A stretch of DNA of 64,000 nucleotides from assembly GCF_051014685.1 (NCBI RefSeq), contig NC_135048.1:23330543-23394542 (forward strand), written 5' to 3'. A program made the translations under genes and the position numbers. The stretch is from Ptiloglossa arizonensis. Lineage: Eukaryota > Arthropoda > Insecta > Hymenoptera > Colletidae. A model generated the notes under the pieces. It was given only the letters and a program-made list of their open reading frames with translations. It ran no database searches and had not been told where the DNA came from. Within the stretch, counting starts at the first letter, position 1. Every line of letters begins with the position of its first letter. Shown one piece after another: positions 12,321 through 25,058 of the stretch.

Positions 12321-12737
12321 CAATAATATGTACTTTTTGTAAAATTTGAGCATATTTAGTATGTTTATATTATATATACAATTATTAGAAGAGTATAAAG
12401 GATTAAAAAACCTAAAACCTATAGATGAACTAACTTTCACTAAAACAAAAAAAAGTTATGTCTATCTATGTTATTGAAATATTATTTCACTGATAACATA
12501 ACATGTAAAATTGTATTTTGTATAAAATCGTTAAGTTATTTATTTTATACACATATGTTTACAATCAATAAAGTATTGGATGTAAATTATAAATCTTTTA
12601 AATGTACATATTCTATGTAATGAATGAAATGGTTAACAAGTAAAAGTCTTGATAATAAATATTATTTATGTCATGCATCACTTTTATGATCACATTACCT
12701 AATGTGTCAATCTTTATGTACTGGATAACAATCATTT
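12321..12737. other. Convergent 3' flanks of the two-pass gene and TMEM223
   Basis: AT-rich sequence between the two stop codons, presumably 3' UTRs. Besides the poly(A) signal at 12567 I see nothing. Confidence 0.5.
12567..12572 (+). terminator. Poly(A) signal for the two-pass gene
   Basis: AATAAA about 250 bases after the stop codon and before the end of the convergent TMEM223 gene. Confidence 0.45.
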
Positions 12738-14380
12738 TCAAAATTTTTTAGTTCCAATTGTGTTATCAAATAGATTTTCATTTACAAATTTCCCCAAACC
12801 ATCTATTAGAAAATAGAAGCTATGACCTTTAATCTTGATTGGTATATAAACTTTCTTTTCGCTCCTTGAACAAATACTGCTTACCTTAAAAATGATAAAT
12901 AAGAACTATTAAGAAACTACTATTTTCTAATAAAACAGCTTATTAACATGATTCTTGGCATAGAATCATATAATTTAGAAGATAATCTATAATGTTATAT
13001 AAAATATTTTATAAAATGTATAAAACTCATATAAAAAGTTTAACAAGCATATAAATATTGTAGAATAATATAAAAATCATTAATTTAGTAACTGAGTCTT
13101 ATTTTTATGAATAGTAAATCTAAAAAAAACACTCAAGTTAGCTGAATTTTTTACTATTATTACTCACCGTATTCAGAGGAAGTTTTAAAATTCTTTCATT
13201 TTTAAATAAGTGGTAAGTAATTATAGATATCTCTTCACCACCTTTGTGTAAAATAATGTATTTTACACATCGCTTATATGCTAGATGAAAAGTCAAAACC
13301 AGGAGAGGCCCTAAATAAAAAAGATATAAATATGAAAAAGAATCTCATTTATAAATGATAAAGCTATCTCACATTGAATATTATATACATAAATCTACTT
13401 GATTCAAATCTATATAGTCAATATTTATATTATTTAAATATTATATGCCACAAATAAAATTCAGAAATGTAAATACAATAACAATTGATAAATATATTTT
13501 ATATGAATTATAAAAGATTAAAGAATTTACTAATATAAATTACTTTTATACAGCAAATCCTTAGAAGCTGTAGCACAATTATTTCCTTCATGTTATCTGT
13601 ATCTGTATTATTTGCTGTTCTATTTCTTACTTATTCTCATTTTAATTCAATATATGCAAAGCCACACCAAGAGAAATAACAATGATCAAACTTTATCTAC
13701 TTTTCCTGAAAAGTTGCCATTACCATATTTTGGGTTAGCCGCAACTTATCAGTATTCAATGTACAAAAAATAATTTTCAATTCTTTCCTACAATTGTTGA
13801 TAGCTCTATAAATTCTAAAAATTCATATACAAATATATCATATCTTTTATTATTATGTATGTATATTTTTTAAGAATTAATTGTAAATTATATATTATTA
13901 CCTGTTAAACTTAGATATAAACATATAATTAAATTGAGTCCACATTGTTTTATATAATCTTTCCAAGATATGTTTTCTAGCAAATGTGTTTTGTATTTTG
14001 GATCATAACAGTAGTAAAATAATACTGTACAACAAAACAACCATCCAAATATAAAAAATTTCATTACAAAAAACTTAGTTATATCGATATGTTTAAACAA
14101 TAGTACATTGTTTTGTACGTTTATATCTGGATTCAACGTATGTAATTTAATTTCTTCATTTGATTTTCTGTGTACATATAAAAATATTCAATTTTCAAAA
14201 TCAACACTAGTTTAAGAAGAAAAACTTTTCTTAGAAATCATAAAATATTATGCATTACCTTGTACTTCTTATTTTACATGCATGATTAACGGAAGTATGA
14301 TATGATTTACAAAACACAGAGAGGTATAAATTCTTCGGTAACGGTCGGTAGAAACATTTCACTTTATTAATTAAACTCAT
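12738..14380 (-). CDS. TMEM223: Transmembrane protein 223, mitochondrial
   Basis: Mitochondrial inner-membrane protein linked in human cells to COX1 synthesis and complex IV assembly. Four exons: 14380-14259, 14167-13902, 13310-13168, 12884-12738, 225 residues (human about 202). The first exon is basic and lacks acidic residues, fitting a mitochondrial presequence. Then comes LFKHIDITKFF followed by a membrane segment FFIFGWLFCCTVLFYYC, a second membrane stretch (LNLIICLYLSLTG-PLLVL across the junction), YIILHKGGEEISIITYH, and the diagnostic end KGHSFYFLIDGLGKFVNE with LFDNTIG. The family match of the last exon is very clear. Confidence 0.93.
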
Positions 14381-16019
14381 GTTTATAAGTATATTCTTCA
14401 AATGTAAAAGATTAAACATTTTTGTAGTATAATCATATATACTTTTTTGAGTATATAACTTTTATGTTTAACCACAATCGAAATCTGTAGTTTATTTTTC
14501 TTTCGTATTTCACTCAGAATTAGTTATGTAATTCACAAAATAAAATATGTTTTATTCAACCTTACTTACATCTTGAAAAATGTGAGGTATGTGAACAGAT
14601 AAATAAATAACATCAATATTGATGTTCATTAACTCTTGCCGTTTAAGAAGAACCAACGCGTCAAGTGTGTACCTTTTCTTTTCGGTAAGTTCTATTTAAT
14701 TGTCGCCTGGCTGAAATGCTAGGTGAAGTTATTTAAACTTTATAAAAAGTTATCAACCTAATGAATATATTATTGTTTATTAAATCTATATCATTTTAAT
14801 ATATTTATTTATACGTCATTTAAATGAAATATACAAAATGGTTAGTAACATGTATCAGAATTTATTTTGAAAATGCTTTACATATTTCATAAAAATTTGG
14901 CTAGTGGATCGATAATTTATTATAAAGTGTAAATTATGAACTACTAATGAATCTTATTTTGTAACACCTGTCATATCTAGATTATACATCCGGCATTCAT
15001 TTTCAAAACGCAAAATATGTAACAAATAGTAATTTATTTAACAATCAATAAACTTTTATAAATATTAATTATAATTATAAATTGTCAGAGTATTATTATT
15101 TCATAATGATTCATGGAACTAATCTATGTAGATTAGATGTATCGTAATTTATTTTTAGAATACAATGATATACTAGGTTGTTCAATAAGTTTTATCGAAC
15201 GACAAAACTTATTGAACCACTTATTATATTTTCTAATAGTTTAATTTTTGGATTAATGATGTATTACAAATTTTAAATATCCCGCAAATAATATGCTTTA
15301 ATAGAATATTATTCTTATTTTATATGCACGCATTTTCAATTACATGTATATGAACATTAGTGAAGCTTAGCATGCACACATAATTTTGTGTATATACAAT
15401 TCATGAATAACATGTCTGTTATTAGACTATTGTATCGTTCAACTATGCTTGCATCTCAAATTGAAATTGATATGCAATAATTGACTATAGTTTTTTTGTG
15501 TGAGATGTAGTGAAAATATAAATAATAAAATAATATTAAATTTAAACTAATTTATTATGCATATAATATAATTATTGTTAATAGTTAGTAATAAATATTC
15601 TATTAAATGCATTATAATGTAAAATAAGTACTAAAATCTTATGCACAATAAATTCACATTTTATGATAAGAAAAAAATTAAAAGTGTTAATATAAAAAGT
15701 GTACTTCAGAAATTCAATAGTTTTTGCACAAATATTGATTCATTTTTAATTTATATTACGTATGTACGTAAATAGTTGTTTTTCGAAATATTTGTTTTAA
15801 AACTGATATGAAGTATTAAGTACATATTTATCAGTATTTTAACGGTATTATACATTTTATATCATATCATATAAAATATATTGTGTTTAATTTTTGAATA
15901 TATGATATATCATCTTGACGGTTCTTTCTGTTGCAGTCTTTCAACGTGACCATTGACGTTTGTTCCTATTGCAATGTCAATTGGTTATCAGCTATCTTTG
16001 TTAAAATAAAATCTTCAAA
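14381..16019. other. Intergenic, shared 5' region of TMEM223 and strumpellin
   Basis: A 1.6-kb spacer between divergent genes. It carries a 50-bp palindromic mariner-type element at 15174-15223. The block 15900-16019 is less AT-rich and probably holds the strumpellin 5' UTR. No other gene is visible. Confidence 0.5.
15174..15223. mobile_element. Mariner-type palindromic MITE, 50 bp
   Basis: Nearly all inverted repeat: TA, then GGTTGTTCAATAAGTTTTAT on the left, and AGTGGTTCAATAAGTTTTGT read from the right end, then TA. The arms are about 23 bp with almost no loop. TA flanks and the GGTTG-TCAATAAG terminal motif fit a Tc1/mariner-derived miniature element. It shares ends with the longer copy at 25059-25200. 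Confidence 0.65.
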
Positions 16020-19000
16020 ATGGGTGACTTTTTGGCAGCTAATAATACTTGCGGCCAAAATTTATTACGTTTGGTGTCTCGAGGAAATGCCATTATAGCA
16101 GAATTGATGAGATTAAAGGATTATGTGCCACCAGTATTTAGGTTATTTATATCCTTAAGTATTACACATGTTCTATTAATAAAATAAATACTATTATTCT
16201 AAAAGTTATTCTATTTTTATTTTATTTAATTCTAGTTTTAAAATTTACATAAATTTTCTTCAATTTTGCAGTTTGGATTCAAAACAAATAGTACAAAAGT
16301 ATGGGTCAATTATAATTGATTTTACATATTTTAAATCGGTTAGCGTTTACGAACAGAAAATTGAAAATGATCCAGTAAGTAGATAAAAAGTAACAAAAAT
16401 GTATTAATAAATGTAAATAATTTTTGTCATTTTACTTTTAACATTAATAAAATTATCAATATATGTATAAATAATTTATGAAGACAATTAATTTTCATTG
16501 CATAGATCAAAATATTTAACTAAAGTAATTGAAATTTCAACTAATACTTGTAATTTTTATATAGGTTCTTCAAGAAACAGATGAAGAATTGAGAAATAAC
16601 TTTTCTGATATAATTTCAAGGTTTTACTTGGCTTTTGAAAGTATACACAAATATGTTACCGACTTAAACTTTTACGTTGATGAACTAGAAGATGGAATAT
16701 ATATTCATCAATCTATAGATTCAATTATGTTCAATGAGGAAGGAAGACAACTAATGGTATCTTTATGGTTTATAAACATTTACTTCATAATTGAAAATAA
16801 AGATACTTTCATTATAAACTTTACTAAACATGTCTTTATAGTCTCTTGTATATCATTATTTTAAACATTAAGTTTTTTATTGTATAATTTTCAATGTTTG
16901 ATAGTTAAGTAATTCATTTTTGATTAAATATTGTTTGATGTAAAGATAACTTTTAAAATACATTTAATGTATAAATTATTATAGCATTTTCCACTTTAAA
17001 AGCCTTTTAGAATATTCTACTCAATCTTTTAAAAAATAAATAATAATATTTATATTAATAGTGTGAGGCAGTATATTTATACGGAGTGATGTTACTCTTG
17101 GTGGATTACCATTTTGAAGGATGTGTAAGGGAAAGATTACTTGTATCTTATGATCGGTATAATGCTCAACGTTCATCCTCTACACGTGTTGATGATATAT
17201 GTAGGTTACTTCGTTCAACAGGATTTTCTAAAACTTCTAGTAAGCGACCTGCAAATTATCCTGAAGAATATTTTAAGTAGGTCTTTTAAGATTTTTCAAG
17301 TTTTTAATATTTTTAGATATTCTATTTATAGAAATTTATTTTATAGGAGAGTACCATTAAATGAATCTTTGATAGAACATATTATTGGACGTTTACGTTC
17401 AGATGAAGTGTACAATCAAAGTCTTGCCTTTCCACATCCAGAACATCGTAGTGCTGCTTTTTCTAATCAAGCATCGATGTTGGTTATAATTTTGTCATTT
17501 AAGCCAACCATGTTACATACACATACAGCTATTATGAGAGAAATAGTAGACAGATTTTTTCCTGATAACTGGGTAATCAGTATTTATATGGGAATAGTAA
17601 TAAATTTATGTGATTGGTGGTCACCATATAAAGCTGCAAAAACAGCGCTTAATAATACCCTTGAATCATCAAATGTAAAAGTAATTGCCCAAAAATATGG
17701 TCAAAAAATGAAGGTAATTATATTTGCACCTTTTAAAACTAAAATTATATTAAATATATCACTTTAAATTAATAATTCTATAATGCTTATTTTATTAGTA
17801 ACATACATGCATTATTGGCTGTATTAAAAATTTATTTTAGAAATTAATATCTGAAACAGAAGAAGTACAATTAGCAGTTACTTTGGATGAAAGTGCAATA
17901 GGATCATTGGTAAAGTTAGTAAGAGAATGTAATGTAACATTACATTGGATACTTTTACATACAGCAATGTCAACTATATCCCTAGAAGATTCAAAACGTT
18001 CACGTATGCTCAGGCAATTGATAATAAATGAAAGTAAATATACAACAGTTGATTGTCTTCAATTGTTATTAAACACTGCTCAGATTGAACAAGATGTCAA
18101 ACAATTATACAAAGATGTATGACTAATAATACTGCCTAAATTATGTGATCGTATTCACAATCAATGAAACAGGTATTATAAACTTAATTTTTTATATATA
18201 GGTATTGTTTGATAAAGAAACTAAATGGGTTAGGGATAAGGGAATATGTGTTGAACGCATAACAGATCTTGCTCAAATCTTTGGTGGTAATAAATCTCTT
18301 GATGGTATTGAAAGAATTCAAGATCTACATTCATGGTTTATGCAGATGAGTAAGCATATAGATTCATTACAACAAGAAGATGGAAGAAAAATAGTACAAT
18401 TATTACAGGCCTTAGAACATGTGCAAGGTATCTACAATATAAATCATAATGCATACACAAGAATTCAACTTTATATTATTACATTGATTTACAATAAGTA
18501 ATTATTCTAACTGCAATTATTTTAGAATTTCATCAGTTGGAAAATAATTTACATATATCACAATATTTAGCTGATACATGTGAAATATTACATAATATGT
18601 TGCGCACAGGAAGCATAACAGAAGACACCATGATCAGTTTAAATATAGTGACAGATTGTTGTTACGCGTGGAACATAATGGAATCATTTATCGATACAAT
18701 GCAAGCTAGTATAAAAGAAAGTCCTCCAACCGTAATAAAATTAAAAGCCCTTTTTCTGAAAGTAAATTTTAACTTTTACTCGAATTTGTATTTTGTATAT
18801 CAATTTGAGTTTGACTACGCTTGAATATTTATGTCTTATTAAACCATATACATTTCATTATCCAGGTACTTATATTTATCATGTTTTCAGATGGCTTCAG
18901 CTTTGGAAACCCCTTTACTAAGAGTAAATCAAGCACGAAGTGCAGATTTGTCATCTGTATCACAATACTATAGCAGGGAGTTAGAAAAATATGCAAGGCG

Positions 19001-21354
19001 TGTTTTGCAAATAATACCTGAAACTGTATTTGGTTTACTTGCCCAGATAGTACACCTTGAAACTAATGCATTTAAGGAAATTCCTACTAAATTACCAAAA
19101 GACAAATTGAAAGATTATGCACAGTTAGATAATAGATTGAAGGTACATCCTAACTTTTAACTCTTCTTTTAAAAAGTTAAATTGAAGGAAATTTGAGTGA
19201 CATTAAGATTTGTATTATTGTATAAAAATTTTACTCTTTTTAGATGGCTAAATTGACGTATGCTGTGTCAGTGTTTACAAAAGGAGTATTATCTTTAAGA
19301 AGTGTTCCACTAGGAGTATTGAGAGTTGATTCTCATCGCCTTTTGGAAGATGGTATACGACAAGAACTTGTAAAGAAAGTTACATTAGCTTTGGATAGTG
19401 GTCTTGTTTTTGAACCAAAATCAAAAGTAAGATTTATATTAAATTTGTTTACTACTTTATATGTTTTATTGAAAATTACTTTTATGTTAATACTGAATTA
19501 TTTTAGATATCTTTAATACAAAAACTTGATAATTTAGCTGCAATTATGGATGGTTATCGTAAATCGTTTCAGTATATTCAAGATTATATAAATATTAATA
19601 GTTTAAAAATGTGGCATGAAGAAGTAAGTAAACCCATAGATGTATAATATGAGTCTTTTAAATTGTATAAATATTAAGTTAGTATATTATAATATATACA
19701 ATTACTATTCACAATTTTGGAATTATATTGTAGATAACATATATTATAAATAATGCAGTGGAAGAAGAATATACAGGCTCTTCCTGGACTCCAGAAAGAT
19801 CGTGGAGATACCTTCAAGAAGATAAACATATGTCTGTACTGGATAATAGTTCCGTAACATTTATTGGTAGACTTGCTCGTGAACTTATTCGTATAACTGA
19901 TTCTAGGTAAATTTCTTCCTATCAAAAAAGTATATTTACCAATATCTAGTTTTAAAGATAATCTACATCAAAATCCTTAAGTAAAGAAATAGTTTTTTTT
20001 TGTAAATATATGCTTTGTAACATTATATTAATTTTCATTATTCCATTGTTTTGTACTCTATTATCACATTATTTATGTTCATATATACATTTTTAGGACA
20101 ACTGTTTATATTGAACATTCCCTTGCCTGGTATGATCTTAAAACGCAAGCAGAAGTATTAAATTATAAAATCTTTTCAAGGATATTAGAAGCAATAGGTA
20201 CACCCGGCTTAACAGGACTTGATAAACTTATTTCATTTTATATTGTTACTGAATTAGATAATATGAGTCATTATATAGAAAAGAACATTCGTAATAAAAC
20301 GTGGACGTCTACACTTGACTGCTTTGAAATGATATTAAATTCTATTGACAAACCTAAAGGTATTGTTTTACAATTTACTATAATATTATGATCAATAAAT
20401 TTCAATAAATTTACTTTATTTAATATACATGTATAGGTAATGTGTCAAAACTTCATAGTTCTGTTAGTGCTTATTCTAATAAATTTTGTCCTCAACTACT
20501 TGAGTGGATATTAAAAATTGGACATTATCAACTTCTTAAAAAAAAAATAGCATATGAATTAAACACTGCTTGTAAATTCGAAGCTAAGCATATGGAAGCA
20601 GCACTTCAAACTGTAAATACGTATGTATATTAACATTTTGATAAATTTTTCTTTCATTAGTACATGAATTTTATATGTTTTTATGGTTTTTTAGAGCTAT
20701 TTTATTTGAAATCGAGAAGAAAGGTCATAACCAAAATGAGGATAACAAAAATAAATTACTGCGCGAACTTAGTGTCAGATTAAATTGGACTGGTATAAGT
20801 AATCCTCATAATAATGTTTATATTAAGTCGCCAAATATAAATAATATTGCGCTTATTATATTTTTACTTACTGTGTCACAATTACCTAAATTGCACTATT
20901 GTAAAAATACAGGTAATCAATTATGTACATAATTAAATATTTTAATATAAGAAATATAATAATAAGTAAAATTTGTTGTAGGAAGTCTTTTAAGTAAAAA
21001 ACCTCAAGATCCTCTTGATGCTGTAATATTCGTAATTGGAATACAAACTGTTTTACGTCAGTGTACTTTTTCCGCGATGATTCGTTATGTTAAATATCTT
21101 TGTACATATGTTCTTTCCTGTGTGACTCCAGACAGGTATAAAGATATTTCCCTATATAATCTTACTATAAAATGCATTGACGTTAATATTCTACTTCTAG
21201 TGCAAAAACGGGAACTGATGGAGATTCTGAAGGAACTAATACCTTACATTTTTTGGAATTATTTACAAAATATTCTGGCATACCACAATCATTTATTCTT
21301 AAAGAAATTCCTGTAATTATCATGGATCATTTCCAAGCGAAGACTGTTAAGTAA
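16020..21354 (+). CDS. WASHC5: Strumpellin, WASH complex subunit 5
   Basis: Core subunit of the WASH complex, which activates Arp2/3 on endosomes for cargo sorting. Seventeen coding exons: 16020-16141, 16272-16374, 16565-16756, 17062-17276, 17347-17713, 17841-18116, 18202-18427, 18526-18761, 18891-19142, 19244-19426, 19507-19623, 19734-19906, 20097-20359, 20437-20620, 20695-20912, 20982-21135, 21201-21354. All phases agree; 1144 residues (human 1159). The N-terminus [20 protein letters not shown] matches the family, as do RRVPINES-like [81 protein letters not shown] and [16 protein letters not shown]. All introns are GT-AG. The last two exons are the least conserved part. Confidence 0.97.
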
Positions 21355-21489
21355 TCATACATTGCATTGAAGTATAAAAGAATGAATATTCTCTATTTTG
21401 TACATATGTTCACATATAAATCTGTATTTTATACATACATGTATTGAAATATACGATACTAATTATACGAGTTATTGTTAAACATAAAA

Positions 21490-21495
21490 AATAAA
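21490..21495 (+). terminator. Poly(A) signal for strumpellin
   Basis: AATAAA about 135 bases after the stop codon. Confidence 0.4.
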
Positions 21496-22233
21496 ATTCT
21501 ATTATTACCATAAAAATATATGTTTATTATTGAAATAAATGTATTGCTTAGTTACGAATTAAATATTTCGTTTAAGTTTCGTTAAATTGAACTATTTTAT
21601 TAGCAAATAAATTAAAAATCGTACAATAAATAAATAGAATTTTAATTCATTTTAACAATATTGAACAAATACTTTCTTAGTATAATTATTACTTAATGAT
21701 ATGTGATAATTATATTCATATGTGAAAATGCAATCTTAAAGGAATGGGACTTTATTACCAGCATCTACAGTAGGTATTTGTATACGCATTGGCGGCTAAC
21801 GGCGCTATTCACCGCAAACGGCGAGAGTGCGTCGCTTTTGTAACGTACTTTATAGCATCAATAATTTCGAATTACATCAAAATAATATTCTCAAAATAAA
21901 TTATGGGCATTATCTTGACTATGTAACGTTACAACATCCTTTAAACTCTATTATACCTTGCATTTTATCGTTTATGATAAAGTAAATAACATAAGCGCTT
22001 TCGTCGGCTAAACGGCCGCTATGAGGATATTGAAGACGCCAGCGGCCGCACTTATTGCTTACAAACTATAAGAAAATAATGTTTTACATATTGAACAATA
22101 TATTCTGGTAACTTTTAAAGTCTTTATAATTGAAAATAAAGTCATTTTTTTTTACTATTTTCTGAATTACTTCAAGCTATACGTAAGAGATTAAATTAAT
22201 AAGTTTAGATAAGACTCACGATTGGCGGTTAAA

Positions 22234-22301
22234 ACGCCGTTGACGCCGTTGACGCCGTTGACGCAGTTGACGCCGTTGACGCCATTGACGCCGTTGACGC
22301 C
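22234..22301. repeat. 9-bp minisatellite (ACGCCGTTG)n
   Basis: Seven full tandem copies of ACGCCGTTG and the start of an eighth. Copies 4 and 6 each carry one substitution (ACGCAGTTG, ACGCCATTG). The period is a multiple of three, so a stop-free frame runs through on the minus strand and would encode repeated Arg-Arg-Gln, but I do not regard that as a gene. Confidence 0.9.
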
Positions 22302-23288
22302 AACAACAGCGGTGTCGGCGGTCTAATACAAAAGGGACTGCGATAGATTCCAAGCTCAGTTCTCCTTGCTTAGATGTGCTATTACAACACTGAATTTTGT
22401 TCATAGTTACCCAAAATTTAAATTGTATTTTTTTTGAAGTTTCAAATAACATTGTGACAGCAATATGTATATTAATACTGCACATTGCATTTTTAATAAT
22501 ATTCAAAAAATATTGAACTTTTATGTTGCAGTCGCTTTTAATAACAAGTCCATCGATTACCTTTTTTTTCTTATTCAATTTATAATTATATCGAATATAT
22601 TAAGATTTCTTTTTTTTTACTTGATTTAGAAGTTCTAAATTATTATAGTACTATTGTACATTTAATGTAAAAAGGTAGAAATGTTTTTATGTGAGTATAA
22701 TTAATATTCATCTTATAATAGATCTGCTGTTACATTGTAAGTACCCGTCATGTTATATTTATGATTAATTTTTTTATTTCTCTGGTATGTATGTATGTAC
22801 GTATAAATCTGAATTTAAATATAATTTTTGAAGCTTCTGTAATCCCGTAAGAAGTTCATCATATTCGTAGTACCATACAATAAATAATAGTTAATAAAAA
22901 CGAAATTACATTAATATGATTACTTCTATTTTCTATTACAAAGTTTTTATTTTTTCGACTGCCATATGTCATCGTTTTAAAGCGCATAATTATTATTTCG
23001 TCTGATAATTTCTTAATATGACAAAATATAGAAAAGAAGACATACAGAAACATCTGGATATTATTTACCAAATTGTTAAAAAAGGAAATAATTCAACGTA
23101 ATTTTTAAAAAAGACATATGCTTGACTTAAAAAATATTACCTATTTTCCAGATATTTCGATTGTATTTTCAATAGATGTATTTGTTTCTACTGTACAAAA
23201 ATTATATATGTTAGACAATTTACTTATTATATTATGCATCGACTATGCAATCATAACTAACAGTATATTTTATTAATATTAGAAAATC

Positions 23289-23812
23289 ATGCGAGCGAGT
23301 ATAATCATTATTCTGGCCGTCGCCGCCGGAATTATTGTAGCGACACCTAGAACTCGTAATTATTCTCATTTTGTAAAACTTCGTGGGAAAATGAAAGCAA
23401 TAGATTCCTTTAAACCTACAGCCATAGGAACATCAATTAATTTTGGAAAAAGACAAAGTATTGTTGATCCTCCAAAAATGACTAAACACGAACAAATTTT
23501 ATTTACACTTTTACGATTTTTTCCACAAGGGTACGTATATTGTACATTTATCAAGTGGTTTTTTACTTATTGCTATTGAACTATTTTCTTATAAGTAAAA
23601 AGACTATAAATATGATTAAAATTAATATAAATATCTTAATTTTTACTATTATAAAATATTTTAATTTTAGGATATCTGTGGAGTGGCTACTTCAGCAAAT
23701 AAAAACAAATCCGACTTTCGCTACAAAATTAGCACAGTTATTAATGAATGAACGGATTGATTTGATGTCAATGGTGGATCGTTCTAATCCTGAAAGAACC
23801 TGGCTATTTTAA
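23289..23812 (+). CDS. Small secreted protein, possible peptide precursor
   Basis: I do not recognise a family. Two exons, 23289-23530 and 23671-23812, 127 residues, GT-AG with phase 2. A clear signal peptide is present (MRASIIIILAVAAGIIVA, cleavage near 18-20). There are no cysteines. Residues 53-55 are GKR directly after SINF, a canonical dibasic cleavage plus C-terminal amidation site, which would release a peptide ending in NF-amide. The C-terminal half (about 64-117) is predicted from its pattern to be helical and amphipathic (HEQILFTLLRFFPQG, SVEWLLQQIKTN). A poly(A) signal AATAAA lies at 23869. The spliced frame, signal peptide and poly(A) signal support a real gene; a neuropeptide role is inference from one site. 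Confidence 0.8.
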
Positions 23813-23868
23813 GTATTTTATTGAATGATCAAATGATGTACACAATTTCTAGCTATACATTATAATTT

Positions 23869-23874
23869 AATAAA
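23869..23874 (+). terminator. Poly(A) signal for the secreted peptide gene
   Basis: AATAAA 57 bases after the stop codon. Confidence 0.55.
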
Positions 23875-24520
23875 TCTGCGATGTTCAAAAGGTTGTTTTA
23901 TTACTATTAATATACCTTTTTTTCATTTCCTTAAAATTTTGTTTTTTCCAAAATTAATGTAGTATATCATAATAGAAATGTTAAAGAATATAATAACAGT
24001 CTACATAGAGTTTTTAAAAACAGATACATTTCTTAACCGTTAGAAAAATTTGAAATATAAAATGTATAGTTAGGCTACATTAGGATTGGTTGAATATTAT
24101 AACTTACGTTCTTATTAGCATAAATCGTAATTTTAAATAAATTGAACTCCTCAAATGATTGAATCTATCTTTAAAAAAACTAATATGGGTATTAAAAATA
24201 TATGAATTGCGTTTGGACGTATAATTTTGAATATAAAAGGACTTAAATATTGTATAATTTGAAAGAAGCCATTTTAACCATGAACTATACGACCATACAT
24301 TTGGTATATCATGGCTACCAACTATAAAGTTTCGAATATATACAGGAACAAAGGATACGTACAATTTCAGAACGTAATCGTCTACCTTAAAGGTAATCAA
24401 TGGTTTACAGTAATGAAGGCTTTCGGTTCCTGCATTACATGAATTTTTCGTTTGTGCTTTGTCTTCTTAAAGATTGGTTTTACGGTGGTCAATTAGTCGG
24501 GGAGTTAACGTTTCATCTTG

Positions 24521-24535
24521 GGGTAAACTTTACCC
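24521..24535. repeat. Hairpin GGGTAAA-C-TTTACCC
   Basis: Perfect 7-bp inverted repeat with one-base centre, flanked by two copies of GAGTTAAC (24492-24499 and 24540-24547). It lies in the GC-rich block described in the findings. Confidence 0.6.
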
Positions 24536-25058
24536 AGTAGAGTTAACTTTGAAAACAGGAAGGAAGCGCAAAATCTAACCATTATATCTGGGTGACGCCG
24601 TCCGCCTAAAGCCTCGGAGTCTTAAAATCTCCAAAGGCCCACAGGCATACGCGCAACCAAGGTAAGAATCCCACGACACATGTTCAGCAGAATTCATCAA
24701 ATATTATGTATTTCTTCCAAACGGTACATGAAACTCTCTGAAATCCTCTGTTCAGAATTTTACAGGTTGATTTGCAGTAATATCTAAAATCGCTGCAGTG
24801 TTAACCTCAATATAACCGTGAAAAATTGTAATCAATGTAATAATTAACGCGTACCAAGATAGAATAGTAATCAGTTCTTCGAACGATTAGAAGTTCTTAT
24901 TTCAAAACATTATGTTTTAATTTTCGGGTTAGATAAACATTTATAATATTATGTTAATATAGTGTTCTGAAATTTTTAATTAGTTATGGAGAGTCTATAT
25001 TCTATAAATTACTATCGAAAAAATTGTTTTCAACATACTTAGAACTTACTTGTTTTAC

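Larger units (their letters stand above)
21355..23288. other. Intergenic with GC-rich islets and a minisatellite
   Basis: Between strumpellin and the secreted peptide gene. Three short CpG-rich islets (about 21786-21840, 22001-22052, 22220-22330) stand out of very AT-rich DNA; the third contains a 9-bp tandem repeat. The left edges of the first and third share ATTGGCGG-TAA-ACG-type sequence. The open frame crossing the third islet on the minus strand looks like a by-product of the repeat. Confidence 0.5.

Noticed and set aside
22216..22578. 120-codon open frame on the minus strand ending in Arg-Arg-Gln repeats
   Set aside because: It is a by-product of the 9-bp minisatellite; the rest is AT-rich, low complexity and lacks family similarity or splice context.
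24616..24632. A 17-base stem-loop resembling the anticodon arm of tRNA-Leu(UAA) (GGAGT-CTTAAAA-TCTCC)
   Set aside because: No matching acceptor stem, D-arm or T-arm can be folded around it; the downstream AAGAATCC is not a proper B box with a 5-bp stem.
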